64,000 nucleotides of DNA from Desulfocucumis palustris (GTDB lineage: Bacteria; Bacillota; Desulfotomaculia; Desulfotomaculales; Desulfocucumaceae). This document shows, in pieces, positions 56,854-64,000 of this stretch. A program made the translations under genes and the position numbers. Numbering within the stretch: position 1 is the stretch's first letter; the number at the start of each line of letters is the position of its first letter. The notes below the pieces were generated by a model. The model was not told where the DNA came from, did no database searches, and was given only the letters and a program-made list of their open reading frames with translations. The DNA is taken from assembly GCF_002933875.1 (NCBI RefSeq), contig NZ_BFAV01000071.1, positions 78,097-142,096 on the forward strand, in the 5' to 3' direction.

Positions 56854-59800
56854 GCCATTTTTATTAAAGCGGGAGGAACATGAGGCACTGCTGAAATGGA
56901 ATGACACATACAAGGAATACCCTTTAAATAAATGCCTGCATGAGCTTATAGAAGAACAGATAAGGCAAAACCCCGATAAACCCGCCGTCCGTTTTGAGAA
57001 TGAGCGGGTAAGCTTTGCCGAGCTGAACGGCCGCTCGAACCGGTGCGCGCGATATTTAAGGGGTTTGGGTGTAGGGCCTGACAGCATTGTCGGTGTCTTG
57101 ATGGAAAGGTCCATTGAAATGGTAACAGCTCTTTTGGGAATTTTAAAGGCCGGTGGCGCTTATCTACCCTTAGATCCCACTTATCCTGACCAGCGATTAA
57201 TGTTTATGCTGGAGGATGCCGGGGTTTCAATAATTCTTACCCGGGAAAAGCATAAGGAGTTGCTTGAAGGGTTTGAAGGAACAAAGTTTTGTCTTGACAG
57301 CGAGTGGGATTACCTTTCTGAAGAGCCCGGGACCAATCTTGAAAGTATAACCAGCCCCGGTAATTTAGCTTATGTGCTCTATACTTCAGGCTCAACCGGG
57401 AAGCCCAAGGGTTGTATGCTGCCCCATGTAGCCATTTGCAACCGCTTGCTATGGATGCAGGATGAATACCGGCTAACCTTTGAAGATAGGGTATTACAAA
57501 AAACACCTTTTACATTTGATGTGTCGGTCTGGGAATTTTTTTGGCCGTTGCTGACAGGCGCCTGTCTTGTTATGGCCAAACCGGAAGGACATAAGGACAG
57601 TAATTACCTGGTAGACGTAATAAGGAAAGAAAGGATCACAACCTGTCACTTTGTGCCGTCAATGCTCAGGTTTTTCGTTAGTAATTCCAATGTGAGCAAA
57701 TGTGATACATTACGCCAGGTTTTTACCAGCGGAGAGGCTTTACCATATGATTTAATGGTGGATTTTAAAAAGAAGCTGCCGGCCAGGCTTCATAATTTAT
57801 ACGGTCCAACTGAAGCGGCAGTGGATGTGACCTACTGGGAGTGCGGGAAGCGGCCGGATAATAAGGTTCCCATTGGCCGCCCCATTGCAAATATCCAGAT
57901 ATATATTTTGGATAGTGAACTGAACCAGGTTCCCATCGGCCATGAAGGAGAACTGCATATTGGTGGCATTGGCCTGGCCAGGGGATATCTTAACCGGCCG
58001 GAATTGACCGCGGAAAAATTTATAGACAATCCTTTCAGTGACGAAATCGGCGCAAAGTTATACAAGACCGGCGATAGTACTAAATATTTGCCGGATGGAA
58101 ATATCGAATACCTCGGTCGAATCGATTTCCAGGTCAAACTGCGTGGAAACCGAATTGAGCTGGGAGAAATAGAAACGGTACTCAGGGACCATGAGGCCAT
58201 TGATGAAGCGGTTGTGCTGGTAAGAGACGAACAGAGTGCGGATCCAAAACTGGTGGCTTATGTGGTCCCGAAAGGAGAACTGCCGGCTTCCAAACAAATA
58301 CGGGAATTTATAAAGAGCAAATTGCCTGATTATATGGTGCCTAATATTATCGCCCCTCTGGTTTCAATACCTGTTACCCAGCATGGTAAATTAGACCGCA
58401 AAGCGTTGCCGTGGCCTATAAAAGGGAGAGCTGGGGATAATAAAGCAGTAATAGCGGGAGCAGAAGCTAATCTTGGGGAAAGTATCTCAAACATGTTGTT
58501 GGGATACTTTAACAAGGCTCTGGATACTACTGAACTAACAGTCCAGGAGGATCTTTTCGACTTGGGAGCCACCTCTTTGACTATGGTCCAGGCGGCTGAA
58601 AAAATTCAGGAGCAATATGGTGTTTCTATTCCGGTGGAAGTATTTTTAAATGATCCTACCATAAAGGCGATTGTCCATTATTTGTGTAATGAGATTGAGG
58701 GCAGAGGCGGTACCGGAAGTAATGAGGAAAGGGAGCAATGCCAGTCAGGGGGCACTCATCATAAAATGGAGCGGCTGCCTGAAAGTGACATGGAGATGGC
58801 TGGGATATCAACCGGCACAAAGGAGATTGTCCATGTTGAAGAAGAAACGCAGGATATACAAGATAATTCACAGGTTAATATGAGATTGTCTGAGAATTAT
58901 GGAGATGTTACCGGAGCAGGAAAAGCAGTCCAACTTCAGAAAGCCCATTTTAAGGAAAGTGCTTACATGAATGGTGCAATCGTGAGAAATTATGTTAGAA
59001 GGGAGATACCATTTAATTTATTCAGTGGTTTAATGTCACTTTTGAAACGGGAAACCATAAAAGGAGAGACAAAATATCTATACCCGTCTGCGGGTGGACT
59101 GAATGCGGTACAGACCTATCTTTATATAAAAGAAAATGCGGTGGAAAGGATCAAGAAGGGTATTTATTATTACCATCCTGAAGAACATGTATTATATCTT
59201 ATAAATGACCTGCCTGTAATCGATCGGACGATATTTTTTGAGTATGATAGAGCTGTTTTTGACAACGCCGGCTTTGTTTTGTTTTTTATAGCCCGGCTCG
59301 AGGCCATAAGGCCAATCTATCAAATGTTAAGTCCCACTTTACTAACACTGGATTCCGGATATATGGGACAATTGATGTTAAGCAGGCAGATTGATTTTAA
59401 TATGGGATTATGTCCTGTTATAGGTATTGATTTTAACAGGATCAGTCCTTTCTTTCAGTTCGATGAAAGCCACAGGTTCATCCATTGTATGTTAGGTGGA
59501 ATCCCGGATGGCCAGTTTTCCGGGTTTGATCGAAATGAACCGGATAAAGGGCCGGCAGGCTATTTGGAAAAGACAGGCAAGAACATAAAAGAGCAGTTTC
59601 AAAGCTGCACCGGCGATAATAGCTTTTCCTCATTTTTAGATGTGGACTGGAAGACGGTTTTGAAAAATATGAAACATTTAAGCAAGGAAGAGCATGAACT
59701 CTTCCATGAAAAGCATCTTAATATAAGACAGTTCTCAGGGAGAGATGCCGTAATAGCCTTGGATGCCCACAGTTATCCCGAGAGTGATTACCGGCTGCGG

Positions 59801-62800
59801 TCCAGTAGACGGGATTATCTGAATAAGCCCATTCCTTTTGAGCAATTTAGTAAATTTTTATCACTTTTTAAACAGGTAAATATAAAAGGCAAATCTTCCT
59901 TTCTATACCCGTCGGTGTCCGGAACTTATGCCCTTGAGGCTTATCTATATATTAAGGAAAACAGAGTACAAGGGCTTCCAGAAGGAATTTACCGCTATGA
60001 TCCGGTAAAACATGTGTTGGTTCTTATTACCCCGGAACTTTCTAAAGAAGTAAAGCCCAGCTATACGCCTTTTAACAGAAAGCATTATCAGAAAGCAGCT
60101 TTCTGTTTGTTCTTGGTGGGGCAAATCAATGCGATGAAACCGATTTACAAAGAAGAAAGCCTGTATTTGGCCTTGCTGGAAGCAGGTTACCTGGGGCAGT
60201 TGCTGATGGACAAACAGGCTGAATTCGATATAGGAGTCTGCCCTATCGGCGGCCTGGACTTTGACAGGATTCGCTGGGATTTTAAACTCGATGACGGGCA
60301 AGTGCTCCTCCATAGCTTCATTTGTGGGAGTTTTGAGCAAGAGATTCCCCAAGACCGGAAATTTCTTGAGATTGGCAGGGGCGGGAAAAAAACGGAGACA
60401 GAGCTTTGTCACAAGGCTTCCTGGAAAAAGAAGATGCCGGGGTTGCCACATGAGCTTGCCGTGGTAGGGATAAGCGGGAGGTATCCGGGAGCCGGTAGTC
60501 TGGAAGAATATTGGGAAAATTTACAGGACGGAAAAAGCGCTATCACTGAATTGCCCAACGGCAGGAAGAAGTTATGGATGCAGGATTGGTCCAATGCCGG
60601 AAGTGGTCGGACATTCTCCATCCGGGGGGGCTTTTTAGACGACATTGATTGTTTTGACAGCCTGCTTTTCAATATTTCTCCCTCAGAAGCCCGTGTTATG
60701 GATCCCCAGGAACGCTTGTTTTTGGAAGTGGTATGGGAATGCCTGGAAAACGCGGGTTATACTGCAGAAAACCTGCTCCGTTCTTCCGGCAGGGTTGGCG
60801 TATTTGTAGGGGTTATGTGGAGCGATTACCAAAATCAAAGCTCCGATTCGTGTGAAGAAAAACATGCAGTCCAGGCATCGGCTTTTACTTCGTCAATAGC
60901 GAACAGAATATCTTATTTTTTCAATTTTAGCGGACCGAGTATCGCCCTTAATACTTCCTGCTCATCAGCAATGACCGCCATCCACCTTGCCTGTGAAAGC
61001 ATAAAAAGAGGAGAGTGTGATGCTGCATTAGTTGGTGGGATAAACCTAATGACCCATTCATATCATCATAACCTATTGACCAGCCTTGATTTGTTATCAA
61101 AGGATGGTGAATGCAGGCCGTTGGGAGTGCAGGCAACCGGTTGGTTTGCCGGTGAAGGTGTCGGGGCGATTTTGATTAAACCAATTGAAAGAGCTAAAAG
61201 GGATAAGGATTATATTCATGGCGTTATCAAGGGGACTTCTGTCGGCCATAGCGGAAAGACAACACGATTTGGTGCGCCAAGTTCCGCGATGCAGTCGGAA
61301 TCCATTCAAAAAGCAATTGAAAACGCCGGTGTACCCGTGGAATCCATAAGCTATATCGAGGTGGCAGCGGCCGGGGCCAGTATCGCGGATGCCTCGGAAA
61401 TAAACGCAATAAAAAAGGTTTTTCAATATTATTTTGATGCCCCGGCTCCTTGCCTTATGGGTTCGGTAAAAGCAAACATAGGACATTTGGAATCCGCTTC
61501 CGCCATGTCTCAAATAACAAAAGTCCTGCTTCAAATGAAGCACAGGCAGATTGCACCGACAATAAATTTTAAACCCATAAATCCCTTGCTTCAACTACAA
61601 GGGAGCGGACTTGAAATAGCGGGGGAACTGAAACACTGGTCCGGCAAATCGCCTCTTAGGGCGCTAATCAATGCTTTTGGAGCAACAGGTTCGGGGGGGC
61701 ATATTGTTGTTGAAGAATATGTTGATGAGGAAAACAAGCAGAGGGAACCCGCAAAAACCGCTTTAATTCCCATTTCCGCCGCCGCAGGAAATCAGCTTAT
61801 TCAACAGGTATTAAGGCTGCATGAATTTTTGACCAGGAGTGAAACCGTTCAGTTTAATATATCCGATATAGGATACACACTTCAGGCGGGACGCGTGGCA
61901 ATGGAGGAAAGGCTGGCAGTGGTTGCGGAGAACACGCAGACCTTAGTGGAAAAACTGGAAATGTTCTTGCGGGGTGAGGAGAATATTGCCGGCCTTTACC
62001 GGGGAAGTGTTTTCCCAGGGAAAGAGTTAAAGTTAAAAAAGGATAAAAACGACCTGTATTCCATCGCAGAGCAATGGGTTCAAGGAGCTGCAATTGAATG
62101 GAATGAGCTTAATGACGGAAGCGAAAGAAGAGTTCCCCTTCCTGCCTATCCCTTTGCCAAAAAGAAACACTGGGTTAAAGGCTATTTAACAAAAATTGCT
62201 CAGGAAACCGGATTGGCGAATGAAGCAGTCCTCCAATCCATGCCCTTAGAAACTTGCGGCAAAAAGCAAGAAAGTATAATTGGCGATAATGTCCTGTTGG
62301 CCAAAATAGAAGATTATTTAAAAACAGCCTTTTCCAAAGTTTCAGAGATTCCGGCGTCGCAGCTCAATGTAAAGGCCGCCCTGGAGAAATACGGGATTAA
62401 TTCGTTGATGATTAATAAGTTAAATATTAATCTTCAAAAAGATTTTGGGGAGCTGCCAATAACACTCTTTTTTGAATACCAAACCATTCATGAACTGGCG
62501 AAATATTTTTTGGAATGCCATCCTGATAGATCAAGGGCTTTGTTGGATTATGCAGAGCCCTTGGCGAACACGCTATTTGCCGGCGATCTTCAAATGATGG
62601 ATAAGCACGGGCAAAAGAAAGAAAGTCGAGATTGTTACGGCCTTAAACCAGAAAAAATTGATATCGCAATTATCGGACTAAACGGTAGATATCCAAAAGC
62701 AAAAACAATTGCGGAATTTTGGGAAAACCTGAAGAACGGTATGGATTGCATTACAGAGATACCAAAAGAAAGATGGGATTATCATGAGTATTACAGTCCT

Positions 62801-64000
62801 GATAAACAAATTCCAGGAAAAATATACTGTAAATGGGGCGGGTTTATTGATGACGTTGACAAATTCGATCCACTGTTTTTCAATATTTCACCCAGGGAAG
62901 CTGAAATCATGGACCCCCAGGAGCGCTTATTTCTGGAAACTGTTTGGCGCACATTCGAGGATGCCGGTTATAACCACCATTCAATGAAGGAAGTTTATAA
63001 TGGCAAAGTTGGTGTCTTCGTGGGGGTTATGTACGGAGAATATCAATTATTAAATAATTTTAACAGTAAATCGGCAGTTGTTTCATCATATGGCTCAATT
63101 GCAAACAGGGTTTCTTATTTCTTTGATTTTCATGGACCAAGCATGGCTGTTGATACACTGTGTTCATCCTCACTGACGGCCCTCCACTTAGCCGCGGAAA
63201 GCATTAAACGCGGAGAGTGCGAGGTTGCAATAGCAGGCGGAGTTAACTTATCGTTACATCCGAATAAATATATTGTCCAATCACAAATATTTATGTCTTC
63301 GTCTGACGGCCGCTGCCGGAGCTTTGGAGAAGGAGGAGACGGGGTTGTACCAGGAGAAGGGGTAGGCGCCGTTTTATTAAAACCATTACAAAAGGCCGTT
63401 CGGGACGGTGATCATATATATGGAGTCATCAAGGGGGTTTCCGTCAACCATGGAGGTAAGACAAACGGGTACACGGTTCCGAATCCCGCGGCACAAAGCA
63501 ATCTGATACTGGAAGCTCTTGAGAAAGCAGAAATTGATCCAAGGACAATCAGTTATGTTGAGGCACACGGTACCGGTACTTCCCTGGGAGACCCCATTGA
63601 GATTGCCGGACTGTCAAAAAGCTTTAACGCGTGCAGCAGTGAAAAGCAATACTGTCCCATCGGGTCTGTGAAATCTAATATAGGTCACCTGGAAGCCGCG
63701 GCCGGTGTTGCCGGGCTGGCAAAAGTGCTGCTGCAAATGAAACATAAACAATTGGTACCGTCATTGCACGCTAAACAGCCCAATCCAAATATAAACTTTG
63801 ATAAAACCCCCTTTTTTGTGCAGTATGAGCTAACCCAGTGGAACCAGCCGGTTATTGAAATTAATGGACAATCCAGGAGCTATCCGAGGAGGGCTTCCAT
63901 AAGCTCCTTCGGGGCCGGAGGGGCTAATGCCCATGTAATAATTGAGGAATATATTCCCGGGGAACAGCAGCCGCCTTCGGTTGCCATAAGCCCAGGTAAT
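56837..64000 (+). CDS. NRPS / trans-AT polyketide synthase 2 (5' part, 2388 codons visible)
   Basis: Second assembly-line protein, open to the right edge without a stop. Domain order: adenylation (residues ~20-530), PCP ~548-615, two SagB-like FMN oxidase domains (~705-930 and ~968-1182), KS5 ~1203-1630, ACP ~1815-1890, KS6 ~1940-2375 and onward. The ATG at 56837 follows GGGGAGGTTTGC and overlaps the end of synthase 1 by 17 bases in another frame, so the two are translationally coupled. That makes sense because the Cy pair on synthase 1 needs the A-PCP on this protein. The base composition stays below that of the pyrimidine region. Confidence 0.93.
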   Translation, partial: MSMEGRPFLLKREEHEALLKWNDTYKEYPLNKCLHELIEEQIRQNPDKPAVRFENERVSFAELNGRSNRCARYLRGLGVGPDSIVGVLMERSIEMVTALLGILKAGGAYLPLDPTYPDQRLMFMLEDAGVSIILTREKHKELLEGFEGTKFCLDSEWDYLSEEPGTNLESITSPGNLAYVLYTSGSTGKPKGCMLPHVAICNRLLWMQDEYRLTFEDRVLQKTPFTFDVSVWEFFWPLLTGACLVMAKPEGHKDSNYLVDVIRKERITTCHFVPSMLRFFVSNSNVSKCDTLRQVFTSGEALPYDLMVDFKKKLPARLHNLYGPTEAAVDVTYWECGKRPDNKVPIGRPIANIQIYILDSELNQVPIGHEGELHIGGIGLARGYLNRPELTAEKFIDNPFSDEIGAKLYKTGDSTKYLPDGNIEYLGRIDFQVKLRGNRIELGEIETVLRDHEAIDEAVVLVRDEQSADPKLVAYVVPKGELPASKQIREFIKSKLPDYMVPNIIAPLVSIPVTQHGKLDRKALPWPIKGRAGDNKAVIAGAEANLGESISNMLLGYFNKALDTTELTVQEDLFDLGATSLTMVQAAEKIQEQYGVSIPVEVFLNDPTIKAIVHYLCNEIEGRGGTGSNEEREQCQSGGTHHKMERLPESDMEMAGISTGTKEIVHVEEETQDIQDNSQVNMRLSENYGDVTGAGKAVQLQKAHFKESAYMNGAIVRNYVRREIPFNLFSGLMSLLKRETIKGETKYLYPSAGGLNAVQTYLYIKENAVERIKKGIYYYHPEEHVLYLINDLPVIDRTIFFEYDRAVFDNAGFVLFFIARLEAIRPIYQMLSPTLLTLDSGYMGQLMLSRQIDFNMGLCPVIGIDFNRISPFFQFDESHRFIHCMLGGIPDGQFSGFDRNEPDKGPAGYLEKTGKNIKEQFQSCTGDNSFSSFLDVDWKTVLKNMKHLSKEEHELFHEKHLNIRQFSGRDAVIALDAHSYPESDYRLRSSRRDYLNKPIPFEQFSKFLSLFKQVNIKGKSSFLYPSVSGTYALEAYLYIKENRVQGLPEGIYRYDPVKHVLVLITPELSKEVKPSYTPFNRKHYQKAAFCLFLVGQINAMKPIYKEESLYLALLEAGYLGQLLMDKQAEFDIGVCPIGGLDFDRIRWDFKLDDGQVLLHSFICGSFEQEIPQDRKFLEIGRGGKKTETELCHKASWKKKMPGLPHELAVVGISGRYPGAGSLEEYWENLQDGKSAITELPNGRKKLWMQDWSNAGSGRTFSIRGGFLDDIDCFDSLLFNISPSEARVMDPQERLFLEVVWECLENAGYTAENLLRSSGRVGVFVGVMWSDYQNQSSDSCEEKHAVQASAFTSSIANRISYFFNFSGPSIALNTSCSSAMTAIHLACESIKRGECDAALVGGINLMTHSYHHNLLTSLDLLSKDGECRPLGVQATGWFAGEGVGAILIKPIERAKRDKDYIHGVIKGTSVGHSGKTTRFGAPSSAMQSESIQKAIENAGVPVESISYIEVAAAGASIADASEINAIKKVFQYYFDAPAPCLMGSVKANIGHLESASAMSQITKVLLQMKHRQIAPTINFKPINPLLQLQGSGLEIAGELKHWSGKSPLRALINAFGATGSGGHIVVEEYVDEENKQREPAKTALIPISAAAGNQLIQQVLRLHEFLTRSETVQFNISDIGYTLQAGRVAMEERLAVVAENTQTLVEKLEMFLRGEENIAGLYRGSVFPGKELKLKKDKNDLYSIAEQWVQGAAIEWNELNDGSERRVPLPAYPFAKKKHWVKGYLTKIAQETGLANEAVLQSMPLETCGKKQESIIGDNVLLAKIEDYLKTAFSKVSEIPASQLNVKAALEKYGINSLMINKLNINLQKDFGELPITLFFEYQTIHELAKYFLECHPDRSRALLDYAEPLANTLFAGDLQMMDKHGQKKESRDCYGLKPEKIDIAIIGLNGRYPKAKTIAEFWENLKNGMDCITEIPKERWDYHEYYSPDKQIPGKIYCKWGGFIDDVDKFDPLFFNISPREAEIMDPQERLFLETVWRTFEDAGYNHHSMKEVYNGKVGVFVGVMYGEYQLLNNFNSKSAVVSSYGSIANRVSYFFDFHGPSMAVDTLCSSSLTALHLAAESIKRGECEVAIAGGVNLSLHPNKYIVQSQIFMSSSDGRCRSFGEGGDGVVPGEGVGAVLLKPLQKAVRDGDHIYGVIKGVSVNHGGKTNGYTVPNPAAQSNLILEALEKAEIDPRTISYVEAHGTGTSLGDPIEIAGLSKSFNACSSEKQYCPIGSVKSNIGHLEAAAGVAGLAKVLLQMKHKQLVPSLHAKQPNPNINFDKTPFFVQYELTQWNQPVIEINGQSRSYPRRASISSFGAGGANAHVIIEEYIPGEQQPPSVAISPGN
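56900..60400 (+). other. Synthase 2, NRPS module: A(Ser)-PCP-Ox1-Ox2
   Basis: The A domain has core motifs LYTSGSTGKPKG, FDVSVWE, NLYGPTEAA and HGKLDRKAL. Read against GrsA positions, the pocket residues are D, V, W, H (TTCHFVP), F and S (QVFTSGE), L (HNLYGPTE), V and D (EAAVD) and K: DVWHFSLVDK, which is the serine code I know for EntF. Long stretches also match EntF closely. PCP Ser is 580 (GATSL). Two nitroreductase/SagB-type domains follow: the first has YLYPSAGGLNAVQTYLYI, the second RSSRRDYLNKPIPFEQF and FLYPSVSGTYALEAYLYI. These would oxidise an oxazoline to an oxazole. Confidence 0.85.
60448..62520 (+). other. Synthase 2, KS5 (non-elongating KS0) and ACP6
   Basis: KS5 keeps the Cys (residue 1375, NTSCSSAM) and the third-motif His (1550, ANIGHLE). 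The HGTGT box is destroyed: EVAAAGASIAD replaces EAHGTGTxLGD, and the catalytic His position is Ala 1510. Such KS0 domains pass chains on without extending them (family knowledge). The following ACP is intact (KYGINSLMINKL, Ser 1856). The module therefore probably just transfers the oxazole-bearing chain. Confidence 0.85.
62660..64000 (+). other. Synthase 2, KS6 (start of the next module)
   Basis: A complete elongating KS: Cys 2109 (DTLCSSSLTAL), His in EAHGTGTSLGDP and His in SNIGHLEAAAG. It ends in ASISSFGAGGANAHVIIEEY just before the window edge. The domains after it are outside the window. Confidence 0.9.

Noticed and set aside
56837..58430. A domain considered Cys- or Thr-specific (thiazole or methyloxazole)
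   Set aside because: As I recall them, Cys codes start DLYN or similar and Thr codes DFWN. The residues here are DVWH..S, the serine pattern.

Overview
The window looks like chromosome of a spore-forming, probably strictly anaerobic Firmicute of the Desulfotomaculum/Pelotomaculum type (inference). Supporting signs are an SspF-like small acid-soluble spore protein, YqhV, DUF441, DUF1540 and NFACT/RqcH proteins, a two-subunit class 1B dihydroorotate dehydrogenase (PyrK/PyrD), PyrR attenuation, strong GGAGG ribosome binding sites and many TTG/GTG starts.

Layout. Positions 1-7300 hold scattered housekeeping genes: a 3-hydroxyacyl-CoA dehydrogenase, signal peptidase II, an RluD-family pseudouridine synthase, DUF441, phosphosulfolactate synthase, a degenerate receiver-domain protein behind a GEMM-I (c-di-GMP-I class) riboswitch, an MFS exporter and YqhV. 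Positions 7312-18852 hold the complete de novo UMP pathway: pyrR-pyrB-pyrC-carA-carB, then pyrK-pyrD-pyrF, then pyrE. There are two PyrR-type attenuators, one before pyrR and one before pyrB. Two minus-strand genes interrupt the set: lapA-like between carB and pyrK, and sspF-like between pyrF and pyrE. Near-perfect 62-66 bp palindromes ending in GGGGTCAGGC follow carB, pyrD and pyrE. Positions 18926-29779 hold a phosphodiesterase, RqcH, DUF1540, a cysteine-cluster protein, a GntR/ABC-2 export operon with its own operator, a YIP1 protein and a MacA/MacB-type export operon that ends in a strong terminator.

From about 29.8 kb the sequence becomes visibly AT-rich and changes character. After a gene-poor leader of about 0.9 kb come two free-standing acyltransferase-like proteins, a PfaD-type trans enoyl reductase, a LoaP-type NusG paralogue, an alpha/beta hydrolase and a methyltransferase. 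They are followed by two giant synthases, one of 6798 residues and one running off the window after 2388 residues. No module contains an internal AT domain, so this is the upstream part of a trans-AT polyketide/non-ribosomal peptide cluster.

Domain order in the first synthase is ACP-KS-MT-ACP / KS-DH-KR-ACP / KS-DH-KR-MT-ACP-ER / KS-ACP / Cy-Cy. The second begins A-PCP-Ox-Ox / KS0-ACP / KS... . The adenylation pocket reads DVWHFSLVDK, the serine code as I recall it for EntF. With tandem cyclisation and oxidase domains this predicts an oxazole installed on a C-methylated, partly reduced polyketide chain. LoaP probably acts as a processive antiterminator for the more than 30 kb transcript, and the leader holds hairpins that could be its recruitment or termination signals. 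I do not recognise the cluster as that of a known compound.
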